A stretch of 16,158 nucleotides of DNA, taken from contig CALRHN010000003.1 in NCBI GenBank assembly GCA_943359425.1, positions 6,919 to 23,076 of the forward strand, read 5' to 3'. The stretch's first letter is position 1. Each line of letters begins with the position of its first letter. Below are positions 1 to 6,151 of the stretch, one piece after another. The position numbers were made by a program, and so were the translations under genes. The notes under the pieces are model-generated. The model had not been told where the DNA came from, ran no database searches, and worked only from the letters and a program-made list of their open reading frames with translations. This DNA comes from Candidatus Nomurabacteria bacterium (GTDB lineage Bacteria; Patescibacteriota; Minisyncoccia; Phycocordibacterales; UBA9973).

Positions 1-618
1 ATTTTCAACAAGCAATATACGAAAGAAGAATATTTTGAGATGCTAGAGAAAATAAAAAAGCACATGGACAAGATGCCGTACACGGACAGGATCGGCCGAA
101 TATACAAGTTTGGAGAATATTTCCCGACAGAACTCTCGCCGTTTGCCTATAACGAGACGATTGCGTTCGAGGAGAATCCGATGACGAAAGAAGAAATACT
201 GGCGAGCGGATATTCGTGGCGCGATATGGAGACCAAGGCTCATTCCGCAACACTTGAAACAGCGGATATTCCCGAGAGCATCAACGACGTAACGGAGGCG
301 ATATGCAAGGAAACGATCGCCTGCCCGAATAACGGTGATCCGAAAACACAATGCACATCGGCCTTTCGCATACTTCCCGACGAACTGTCATTCTATAAAC
401 AAATGAAACTCCCGATCCCGCGCTACTGTCCGAACTGCCGTCACCACGATCGTCTGTCATGGAAGAATCCGTTCAAGCTATTTCCACGGACTTGTATGTG
501 TGAAAGAGAAGCTCATGGTCACAATGGTGTTTGCCCGAACAAGTTTGAAACAAGTTATGCGCCAGAGCGTCCGGAAGTTATATACTGTGAAAGGTGCTAT
601 CAGCAAGAGGTTATGTAA
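1..618 (+). CDS. Cys-rich zinc-module protein, paralogue 1 (5' end outside window)
   Basis: The reading frame is open from base 1, so only the last 205 residues are seen; the ATG at 40 is internal, because the residues before it (IFNKQYTKEEYFE) match the internal IFNKQYEKEEYF segment of the next gene. Visible parts in order are the YxKEEY helix that ends the second repeat block, the linker FGEYFP...SPFAYNET...GYSWRD, and a C-terminal double zinc module. That module holds Cys in IAC and TQC, FYKQMKLPIP then CPNCR, a CMC...HGH...C insertion, and the closing ETSYAPERPE...YCERC ribbon. The fragment is very close by eye to the C-terminal half of paralogue 2, suggesting a fairly recent tandem duplication. 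The C-x2-C...FY...P-x-P...CPxCR part resembles the probable zinc-ribbon family zf-trcl (Pfam PF13451), an inference from pattern. Function unknown. Confidence 0.85.
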   Translation: MFNKQYTKEEYFEMLEKIKKHMDKMPYTDRIGRIYKFGEYFPTELSPFAYNETIAFEENPMTKEEILASGYSWRDMETKAHSATLETADIPESINDVTEAICKETIACPNNGDPKTQCTSAFRILPDELSFYKQMKLPIPRYCPNCRHHDRLSWKNPFKLFPRTCMCEREAHGHNGVCPNKFETSYAPERPEVIYCERCYQQEVM

Positions 619-619
619 C

Positions 620-649
620 TACTTGCTTATTTGGCCAAATAAGCAAGTA
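620..649. repeat. 30-bp perfect palindrome between paralogues 1 and 2
   Basis: The left arm TACTTGCTTATTTGG (620-634) and the right arm CCAAATAAGCAAGTA (635-649) are exact reverse complements with no spacer. In RNA this would fold as a long hairpin around TTGGCC. It starts two bases after the stop codon of paralogue 1 and touches the weak Shine-Dalgarno AAGGA (649-653) of paralogue 2. It has no following T-run, so it is not a standard intrinsic terminator. It could be a protein-binding site, a translation-controlling hairpin, an mRNA processing site or a small palindromic repeat. Confidence 0.9.
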
Positions 650-656
650 AGGATTT

Positions 657-2405
657 ATGAATACTGAAACAAAAAACTGCCAAAATTGTAAACAAAATTT
701 CAGTATCGATGCCGATGATCTGTCTTTCTATGAGAGGATGAAAGTTCCTGCGCCGACGTTCTGTCCGGAATGCAGGCTTATCCGAAGGCTGGCTCGGCGC
801 AATGAGCGGACTTTCCATTCCCGAAAGTGCGACAAGTGCGGCAAACAGACGATAGCTATTTTTTCGGAAGACTCGGGAGTTTCTGTCTATTGTTCTCCTT
901 GCTGGTGGGCCGACGATTGGGATGGGATGGATTATGGCGTGGACTTTGATCCATCACGGCCTGTTTTGACGCAAATAAACGACTTGTTCCATCGTGTTCC
1001 GCAGATGAATTTGAACGGCTTGTATCAGACGAAAGTGAATTCCGAATATACGCATATGGCGAGCTGGCTCAAGGATTGTTATATGGTGACGTATAGCGAT
1101 TATTGTGAAAATGTTATCTACGGCAGCTTTGTGAATCATACGAAAGACAGCATTGATAATTTGATGGGAGAAAAACTTGAGCTTTGTTATGAGACTACGA
1201 ATTGCAGTCAGTGTTATCGCACCGTTTTTTCGATTGATTGTGAGAGCTGTACCGATGTCTGGTTTTCAAAAAATTGCTCCGGATGCACGAATTGTTTCGG
1301 TTGCGTGAATTTGAAAAATAAAAGTTATCATATTTGGAACGTTGCGTATACGAAAGAAGAATACGAGAAAAAACTGAAAGAACTCTATCCGACGACGCCT
1401 GCGGATATTCATGCCGTACAAGAAAAAGCTCTTTCGCTCTGGCAAAAGTTCCCTCAAAAGTATATGCATGGCTGGCGCAATGTCGGATCGACGGGAGATT
1501 ATTTGAACGACACCAAGAATGCGAAAAACTGCTTTGTCGGATTTAACATCGAAGATTGCCGATATTGCAGTTTTATCACCGGCAAGATGACGGACACATA
1601 TGATTTTATCAATTTCGGCCAAGGCTCTTCGCTGATGTATGAAATAATGCAAGGCGGCGATCAATGCCAGAATCTTCGTTTTTCCCAGTTCGTCATTACG
1701 AACTGTCGCGACGTTGATTACTCGTTCTACTGTATCGGTTGCCAAGACATCTTCGGATGCGTTGGCCTGAAAAAACGGCGGTATTGTATTTTCAACAAGC
1801 AATACGAAAAAGAAGAGTATTTCAAATTGCGCGAAAAACTCATCACTCATATGAACGAAATGCCGTACGTTGACTCGCAGGGGCTGACCTACCGATACGG
1901 AGAATTTTTCCCTATCGAGACAAGCGCATTTTCTTACAACGAAACCAGTGCGCAAGAATTTTTCCCTTTAACAAGAGAAGAAGCGCTTACCAAAGGTTAT
2001 ACGTGGCGAGAGCAAGACAAAAGAAATTACAAGGTAACAATAGAATCGAAAGATTTACCGAAAAATATTGTCGATGTTCCCGAGAGTATTGTTGATGAAG
2101 TCATCGGTTGCGCCCACCAAGGCATCTGTGGCGAACAGTGCGCATCTGCGTATAAAATAGTTCCAGCTGAATTGCAATTCTACAAGCGCATGAATCTGCC
2201 GATTCCTGAACTCTGCCCCAATTGCCGCCATGCGCAAAGAATTCAATATAGGAATCCCATGAAGCTCTGGCATCGTTCATGTATGTGCAAAGAGGGAAGT
2301 CATGGCCATGCCTCGGCGTGTCCGAATGAATTTGAGACCAGTTATGCGCCCGAGCGGCCGGAGATAATTTATTGTGAATCCTGTTACCAGAAAGAAGTTT
2401 TATAA
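657..2405 (+). CDS. Cys-rich zinc-module protein, paralogue 2
   Basis: A complete 582-residue protein without signal peptide or membrane segment, so probably cytoplasmic. N-terminal module: C8/C11 with C36/C39 (CxxC...FYERMKVPAPTFCPECR), then C58/C61 with C79/C82 (CDKCGK...VYCSPC). The middle contains two repeat blocks (about 127-240 and 280-395) rich in Cys, Tyr, Phe and Asn; both end with an FGCV-N/G-LK motif, a short aromatic strand and a Y-x-KEEY helix. A linker YGEFFP...YNET (about 414-430) follows. C-terminal module: C485, C491, C495, C520/C523, C542/C544, H549/H551, C555 and C573/C576. The start at 657 has AAGGA three bases upstream and places the first CxxC seven residues in. The domain pattern is clear but I know no assigned function; nucleic-acid binding or structural zinc are both possible. 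Antisense frames here are shadows. Confidence 0.9.
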   Translation: MNTETKNCQNCKQNFSIDADDLSFYERMKVPAPTFCPECRLIRRLARRNERTFHSRKCDKCGKQTIAIFSEDSGVSVYCSPCWWADDWDGMDYGVDFDPSRPVLTQINDLFHRVPQMNLNGLYQTKVNSEYTHMASWLKDCYMVTYSDYCENVIYGSFVNHTKDSIDNLMGEKLELCYETTNCSQCYRTVFSIDCESCTDVWFSKNCSGCTNCFGCVNLKNKSYHIWNVAYTKEEYEKKLKELYPTTPADIHAVQEKALSLWQKFPQKYMHGWRNVGSTGDYLNDTKNAKNCFVGFNIEDCRYCSFITGKMTDTYDFINFGQGSSLMYEIMQGGDQCQNLRFSQFVITNCRDVDYSFYCIGCQDIFGCVGLKKRRYCIFNKQYEKEEYFKLREKLITHMNEMPYVDSQGLTYRYGEFFPIETSAFSYNETSAQEFFPLTREEALTKGYTWREQDKRNYKVTIESKDLPKNIVDVPESIVDEVIGCAHQGICGEQCASAYKIVPAELQFYKRMNLPIPELCPNCRHAQRIQYRNPMKLWHRSCMCKEGSHGHASACPNEFETSYAPERPEIIYCESCYQKEVL

Positions 2406-2409
2406 TCAC

Positions 2410-4155
2410 ATGCCTTCCCGTACTCCAAAATTTGACGGCGCGCTTGCTGAATACTATCGCACGCTTGGCGCGGGCGATGATGGAGTCGCGCTCACCTGTC
2501 GACTTTCCGGCGACAAGTTCCATTTTTCAAAAGAAGACATAGAACAATGTCAAAAATTCGGCGTGCCATTGCCCACGCTCTCGCCGAGGGAGCGGATAAG
2601 GAGAATGTGTGCATTTGGCAATATCTACAATGTTTTCAAAACTGTTTCTGAATTCACGGGCAAAAAGATCATTTCTCAATACCCCGAGCTTCCAAGCGCG
2701 CCGCCGGTCTTCGAGCACCAGCATTGGTATTCGAGAAAATGGGAACCGAGTTCGTACGGTCGCACGTATGATCCGAGCCATCCATTTTTCGAGCAGTTTG
2801 GAACACTCTTGCATTCTGTCCCGCATCCGAGTCTCCGTGTGGACAATACGAGCACGGAGAGCGATTATAGCAACGGCTCAACGCATCTGAAGAACTGTTA
2901 TTTCGTCTTCGACTCATATGAAGGCGAGGATTCTCTCTACAGCATCGGGCTTTTCAATACGCGCAATTCAATGGATTGTTTTACGCTCTACGATTCGGAT
3001 CGCTGTTATGACTGCTTCGAATCCGTGAAATTATACAATTGCTTCTTTGCCGAATACTCTAAATACTGTCTGCATTCGGCCTTTCTCTACGATTGCCACG
3101 GCTGTGAATATTGTTTCGGATGTACGAATCTTCGCCATAAAAAATATAACTTTTTCAACGAACAGCTATCGAAGGAAGCGTATGAGGAAAAAATGAAATC
3201 GTTGCGTCTCGGCGATCGTCGCGTTCTCGAAGAAGTCCGGAGTCGTTTCAACGAGTTGAAAGCACGCGCTATATACAAAGAGAACCACAATGAGAAAAGC
3301 ATCCATTCATCCGGCGATTATATAAAGAATTCAAAACGATGCCGCGAGTGCTTCTATGCGAACGGTTCCGAAAATGTTTCCTATTCACTCGGTGCGTTTC
3401 GGAGCAAGGACTCGGTCGCCCTTGCCGGCGGAGCGGCGGAAGAGTCGTGTTATGAATCATTGAGCTGTGAGGAAAGTTATGGCCTCAAATTCTGCTCGAA
3501 CATGATCTCTTCGAATACCAGCGAATACTCGGAATTGTGTCAGAACTGCCACGATTGTTTCGGCTGTGTCGGATTGCGCGATAGTTCGTTCTGTATCTTG
3601 AATACTCAATACACCGAAGACGAGTATTGGGCGCTTCTCGATGAGATAAAAACTGCCATGCTCGTGCGCCGAGAATACGGGGAATTCTTTCCGCCTTCTG
3701 CATCGCCCGTCCCATACAATGTTTCCATTGCGACATCCTACAAAGGTTATGACGATCTGGCTCTCGCAGAAAAATATGGATATCGGATCGAGGTAGTTCC
3801 GGAAGGCGATGAGACTGATGCTGGCAAACCTATCATACATGCTTCCGATCTGTCGGCCGATATTCGCGATGTCTCCGATGATATTCTCAACTATATAATT
3901 TTCGACGAGAAGAATAATAAGAAATTCTTTTTCATAAAGCGCGAACTTGATTTCTACCGTCGGTTCGACCTGCCGCTTCCACAAGAACATTTCATCGTGC
4001 GCATGCTCAACCAGCGCAAGAAATTCGGCTCCATCCTGCTCGAATTGCACAACCGTCCCTGCGACAAGTGCGGCAATACTATGGAATCCTCGTACACGAA
4101 GGATGATCCAAGAACGGTCTACTGCGAGATCTGTTATCTAAAGACGATTCTCTGA
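2410..4155 (+). CDS. Cys-rich paralogue 3 with degenerate N-terminal zinc module
   Basis: A 581-residue protein with the same plan as its neighbours. Start 2410 (ATG) lies four bases after the previous stop; a GTG at 2374 would overlap paralogue 2 by 32 bases and add 12 residues. AAAGAAG at 2391-2397 is a weak ribosome site, and the spacing implies translational coupling. The N-terminal module keeps its landmarks (F...GVPLPT...RR...Y-x-R-x-YDPSHPF) but its cysteines are mostly gone: CxxC is CRLS (C30), CPEC is SPRE, CDKCG is TVSEFTGKK and YCxxCWW is FEHQHWY. The C-terminal module has also lost CPxCR (EHFIVR), but keeps the last ribbon C551/C554 with C572/C575. Both middle repeat blocks remain Cys-rich and keep FGC-x-N/G-L (about 236-241 and 384-389). 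Loss at aligned positions with an intact frame suggests specialisation, not decay. Confidence 0.88.
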   Translation: MPSRTPKFDGALAEYYRTLGAGDDGVALTCRLSGDKFHFSKEDIEQCQKFGVPLPTLSPRERIRRMCAFGNIYNVFKTVSEFTGKKIISQYPELPSAPPVFEHQHWYSRKWEPSSYGRTYDPSHPFFEQFGTLLHSVPHPSLRVDNTSTESDYSNGSTHLKNCYFVFDSYEGEDSLYSIGLFNTRNSMDCFTLYDSDRCYDCFESVKLYNCFFAEYSKYCLHSAFLYDCHGCEYCFGCTNLRHKKYNFFNEQLSKEAYEEKMKSLRLGDRRVLEEVRSRFNELKARAIYKENHNEKSIHSSGDYIKNSKRCRECFYANGSENVSYSLGAFRSKDSVALAGGAAEESCYESLSCEESYGLKFCSNMISSNTSEYSELCQNCHDCFGCVGLRDSSFCILNTQYTEDEYWALLDEIKTAMLVRREYGEFFPPSASPVPYNVSIATSYKGYDDLALAEKYGYRIEVVPEGDETDAGKPIIHASDLSADIRDVSDDILNYIIFDEKNNKKFFFIKRELDFYRRFDLPLPQEHFIVRMLNQRKKFGSILLELHNRPCDKCGNTMESSYTKDDPRTVYCEICYLKTIL

Positions 4156-4172
4156 TAGGGAAGGGGCTGGCT

Positions 4173-4216
4173 TTTTTCAATAAGAATGTCATAATTGAAA
4201 AACCGTCAAGAGACGG
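4173..4216. other. AT-rich inverted repeat plus small hairpin between paralogues 3 and 4
   Basis: TTTTTCAAT (4173-4181) and ATTGAAAAA (4194-4202) are inverted repeats around a 12-base spacer. A second hairpin follows: CCGTC (4203-4207), loop AAGA, GACGG (4212-4216). Read on the minus strand, that hairpin is followed directly by TTTTT (4202-4198), so it looks like a minus-strand intrinsic terminator, although no minus-strand gene lies nearby. On the plus strand it has no U-tract. It may simply mark the boundary between two plus-strand units. Confidence 0.35.
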
Positions 4217-4244
4217 CATTTCCTATGATTGAAGAGACGAAAAT

Positions 4245-6008
4245 ATGCCAAAACCCGCCCGAACGTACCGTTCGGTACGGGCGGGCTGCAAAATGAAAAC
4301 TATCATGGACAAAGAAGTACAATGCCAAAGCTGTAAACAGGAGTTTGTTATCGCCCTCGCTGATTTTGATTTCTACCGGAAAATGGACACTCCGCCGCCG
4401 ACATTCTGCCCTGAATGCCGGTTCATTCGCCGACTCGTTTTCATGAACGAACGGACGCTCTACAAGCGCCCCTGCGACCGTTGCGGCAAGGAAGTCGTCT
4501 CGCTCCATGCGCCCGGCAAGAAACGCATTGTCTACTGTCAGCCGTGCTGGTGGGCCGACGACTGGGACGGGACCGAATATGGCCGCGCATACGATCCGTC
4601 TCGGCCATTTCTGGAACAAGTCCGTGAACTCATGGAGCGGACGCCCTACATGGCCCTCGAGAGCGACTATCTCACGCTCGAGAACAGTGAATACGCTTCT
4701 TATTGTTCGCGCCTGAAGAACTGCTATCTCGTCTTCTTCGCCGATTATTGCGAACGTGTGCTCTATTCGTCATTCCTCGCCAATGTGCGCGACAGCGCCG
4801 ACTGTTACCGCATGAAAGAATGCGACCTCTCCTATGGCACCGTCGGCGGCTATCGTTCGTCGCGGACATTTTATTGCGAAGAAGTGAGCGACAGCCATGA
4901 CATGTATTTTTCCCGCAACTGCACGGGCTGTTCGGATTGTTTCGGCTGCAGCAATCTGCGCAATAAGAGCTATCATATCTGGAACGTGCCGTATTCGAAA
5001 GAGGAATATCAGAAACGCATGGCCGGACTCAATCTCCATTCCTTCGAATCCGTGACGCGCTTCATCGCCGAAGCGCGCAAGCACTGGCTCAAATATCCCG
5101 AGCGCGCCGTGCGCGGCAACAGTTTGAATGTCGACGTCTCCGGCGAATACGTATACGAATCGAAGAACACGCATGATTCGTTCATGGTCTCCGGTGCTGT
5201 CGACAGCCGCTTCTGCCAGTTCATCACGCTCGCTCCCGACAAAGATGCTTACGACTCCACGGGCTGGGGCGCGGGCGCCGAACGCATCTACGAAGCTGCC
5301 GTTGTCGGCGGAGGAGCGTATGATATCCGTTTCTCGAACGAATGCTGGCCCGGCGCGCTCGACATCGAATATTCCATGTATGCGATCGGGAGCAAACACT
5401 GTTTCGGCTGTGTGAATCTCAAACGCAAAGATTATGCGATATTGAACTGGCAATACGATCCGGAAGAGTATGCGCTTCTGAAAGACGAGATCATCTATCA
5501 GATGGAAAAGAATCCGTATTTCGACAGCAAGAACCGCTCCTACCGATACGGCGAATTTTTCCCCGCAGAATTTTCTCCTTTTGCATACAATGAAACCGAC
5601 GCCATGTGGTATTTCCCGATCTCGCGCTACGATGTCGTCAAACAGGGTTATCGCTGGAGCGAGATTCCGACGAATAGCTATACGCCGACGATATCCACCG
5701 AAGCCATTCCCGACGACATTCGCCAAGCGACGGAAAAGATTCTCCAAGAAATATTGCCGTGCAGTTCATGCGGCAAGGCCTTCCGTATAGTCGCCGACGA
5801 ATTCGCCCTTCTCAAGCAATTTGGCCTGCCGCTCCCGCGCACTTGTCCCGAATGCCGCCACCGCGAGCGCTTTGCCCGCGTGAATCCGCCGAAACTCTGG
5901 GATCGCCGCTGTGACAACTGCCAAAAAGCCATCAAGACCTCATTCGCTCCCGAGCGCCCCGAGACCATCTATTGCGCCGACTGCTATACGCAGGAAGTTT
6001 CTGGGTAG
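4245..6008 (+). CDS. Cys-rich zinc-module protein, paralogue 4
   Basis: 587 residues from the ATG at 4245, which has GAAGAGA upstream. ATGs at 4293 and 4305 are also in frame and give an N terminus closer to paralogue 2; the extra residues are encoded by the palindrome at 4254-4285, so the true start may be 4293. Zinc cysteines (numbered from 4245): C27/C30, C55/C58, C77/C80, C98/C101 at the N terminus and C506/C509, C534/C537, C556/C559, C577/C580 at the C terminus, four CxxC pairs at each end. This is the cleanest member, lacking the CMC...HGH insertion of paralogues 1 and 2, and it shows that the two end modules are homologous. The first middle block contains NCTGCSDCFGCSNLRN; the second has fewer cysteines. 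By eye it is richer in GC than paralogues 1 and 2. It ends SG instead of the usual L or M. Function unknown. Confidence 0.88.
   Translation: MPKPARTYRSVRAGCKMKTIMDKEVQCQSCKQEFVIALADFDFYRKMDTPPPTFCPECRFIRRLVFMNERTLYKRPCDRCGKEVVSLHAPGKKRIVYCQPCWWADDWDGTEYGRAYDPSRPFLEQVRELMERTPYMALESDYLTLENSEYASYCSRLKNCYLVFFADYCERVLYSSFLANVRDSADCYRMKECDLSYGTVGGYRSSRTFYCEEVSDSHDMYFSRNCTGCSDCFGCSNLRNKSYHIWNVPYSKEEYQKRMAGLNLHSFESVTRFIAEARKHWLKYPERAVRGNSLNVDVSGEYVYESKNTHDSFMVSGAVDSRFCQFITLAPDKDAYDSTGWGAGAERIYEAAVVGGGAYDIRFSNECWPGALDIEYSMYAIGSKHCFGCVNLKRKDYAILNWQYDPEEYALLKDEIIYQMEKNPYFDSKNRSYRYGEFFPAEFSPFAYNETDAMWYFPISRYDVVKQGYRWSEIPTNSYTPTISTEAIPDDIRQATEKILQEILPCSSCGKAFRIVADEFALLKQFGLPLPRTCPECRHRERFARVNPPKLWDRRCDNCQKAIKTSFAPERPETIYCADCYTQEVSG
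4254..4285. repeat. GC-rich palindromic element, copy 1
   Basis: CCCGCCC (4254-4260), bulge GAAC, GTACCG (4265-4270), TT, CGGTAC (4273-4278), GGGCGGG (4279-4285): a 13-bp stem with a four-base bulge. The left flank AAACCCGCCCGA is identical to that of the copy inside the ATPase gene (7988-7999), and both are read as Lys-Pro-Ala-Arg. This supports a small dispersed palindrome family, comparable in principle to REP or Rickettsia palindromic elements; that comparison is inference. Confidence 0.7.
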
Positions 6009-6041
6009 CGGATAGCGAACAGCGTATAGGGCATAGGAAAT
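6007..6041. repeat. Degenerate 7-bp tandem repeat at the stop codon of paralogue 4
   Basis: Five consecutive seven-base units can be read: AGCGGAT, AGCGAAC, AGCGTAT, AGGGCAT, AGGAAAT. The first unit starts inside the TAG stop (6006-6008), so the repeat supplies the stop codon. The other family members end in EVL, EVM or TIL, while this one ends EVSG, suggesting that the repeat or its flank replaced the original gene end. Confidence 0.55.
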
Positions 6042-6044
6042 ACG

Positions 6045-6078
6045 GAGCCGAAAACTGCCTTGCGGCAGTTTTCGGCTC
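6045..6078 (+). terminator. 15-bp perfect hairpin after paralogue 4, possible terminator
   Basis: GAGCCGAAAACTGCC (6045-6059) and GGCAGTTTTCGGCTC (6064-6078) pair perfectly around the tetraloop TTGC. It sits 36 bases after the stop codon, which suits 3'-end formation. There is no T-run directly behind the stem; TTTTATATTTT begins 8 bases later, and the arms themselves contain AAAA and TTTT. It may be a terminator, an RNA 3'-end stabiliser, or another palindromic repeat. Confidence 0.45.
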
Positions 6079-6108
6079 GAGAAGCTTTTATATTTTGCAC
6101 CATTGGGT

Positions 6109-6140
6109 TATACTGGTGGCAAGTACGATCTCGTAGATCG
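6109..6140 (+). promoter_or_regulatory. Possible promoter and leader hairpin of the ATPase operon
   Basis: TATACT at 6109-6114 is a good -10 candidate, but no convincing -35 lies 16-18 bases upstream. A start near 6121 would give a leader of about 30 bases containing CGATCT (6126-6131), CGT, AGATCG (6135-6140), a 6-bp hairpin 11 bases before the ATG at 6152. No Shine-Dalgarno is visible before that ATG. Confidence 0.35.
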
Positions 6141-6151
6141 ACACGTTTTTT

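Noticed and set aside
1266..1955. 229-codon open frame on the minus strand
   Set aside because: It is antisense to the conserved repeat blocks of paralogue 2 and has no recognisable features or ribosome site.
4173..4285. Riboswitch or structured RNA before paralogue 4
   Set aside because: Three small inverted repeats are present, but I cannot assemble them into a known riboswitch core and no metabolic gene follows.
4770..5747. 325-codon open frame on the minus strand
   Set aside because: It lies antisense within paralogue 4, whose plus-strand frame has conserved motifs; the minus-strand protein shows no domain and its openness follows from the GC-rich codon pattern.
1..6008. Tandem Cys-rich genes as a natural-product, metallothionein or defence cluster
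   Set aside because: No biosynthetic, nuclease, toxin or protease motif is present; the proteins are too large and ordered for metallothioneins. The function is left open.
6007..6041. Heptamer repeat as a CRISPR or origin iteron array
   Set aside because: Units are 7 bases without spacers, so it is not CRISPR; no replication protein or AT-rich unwinding region is next to it.
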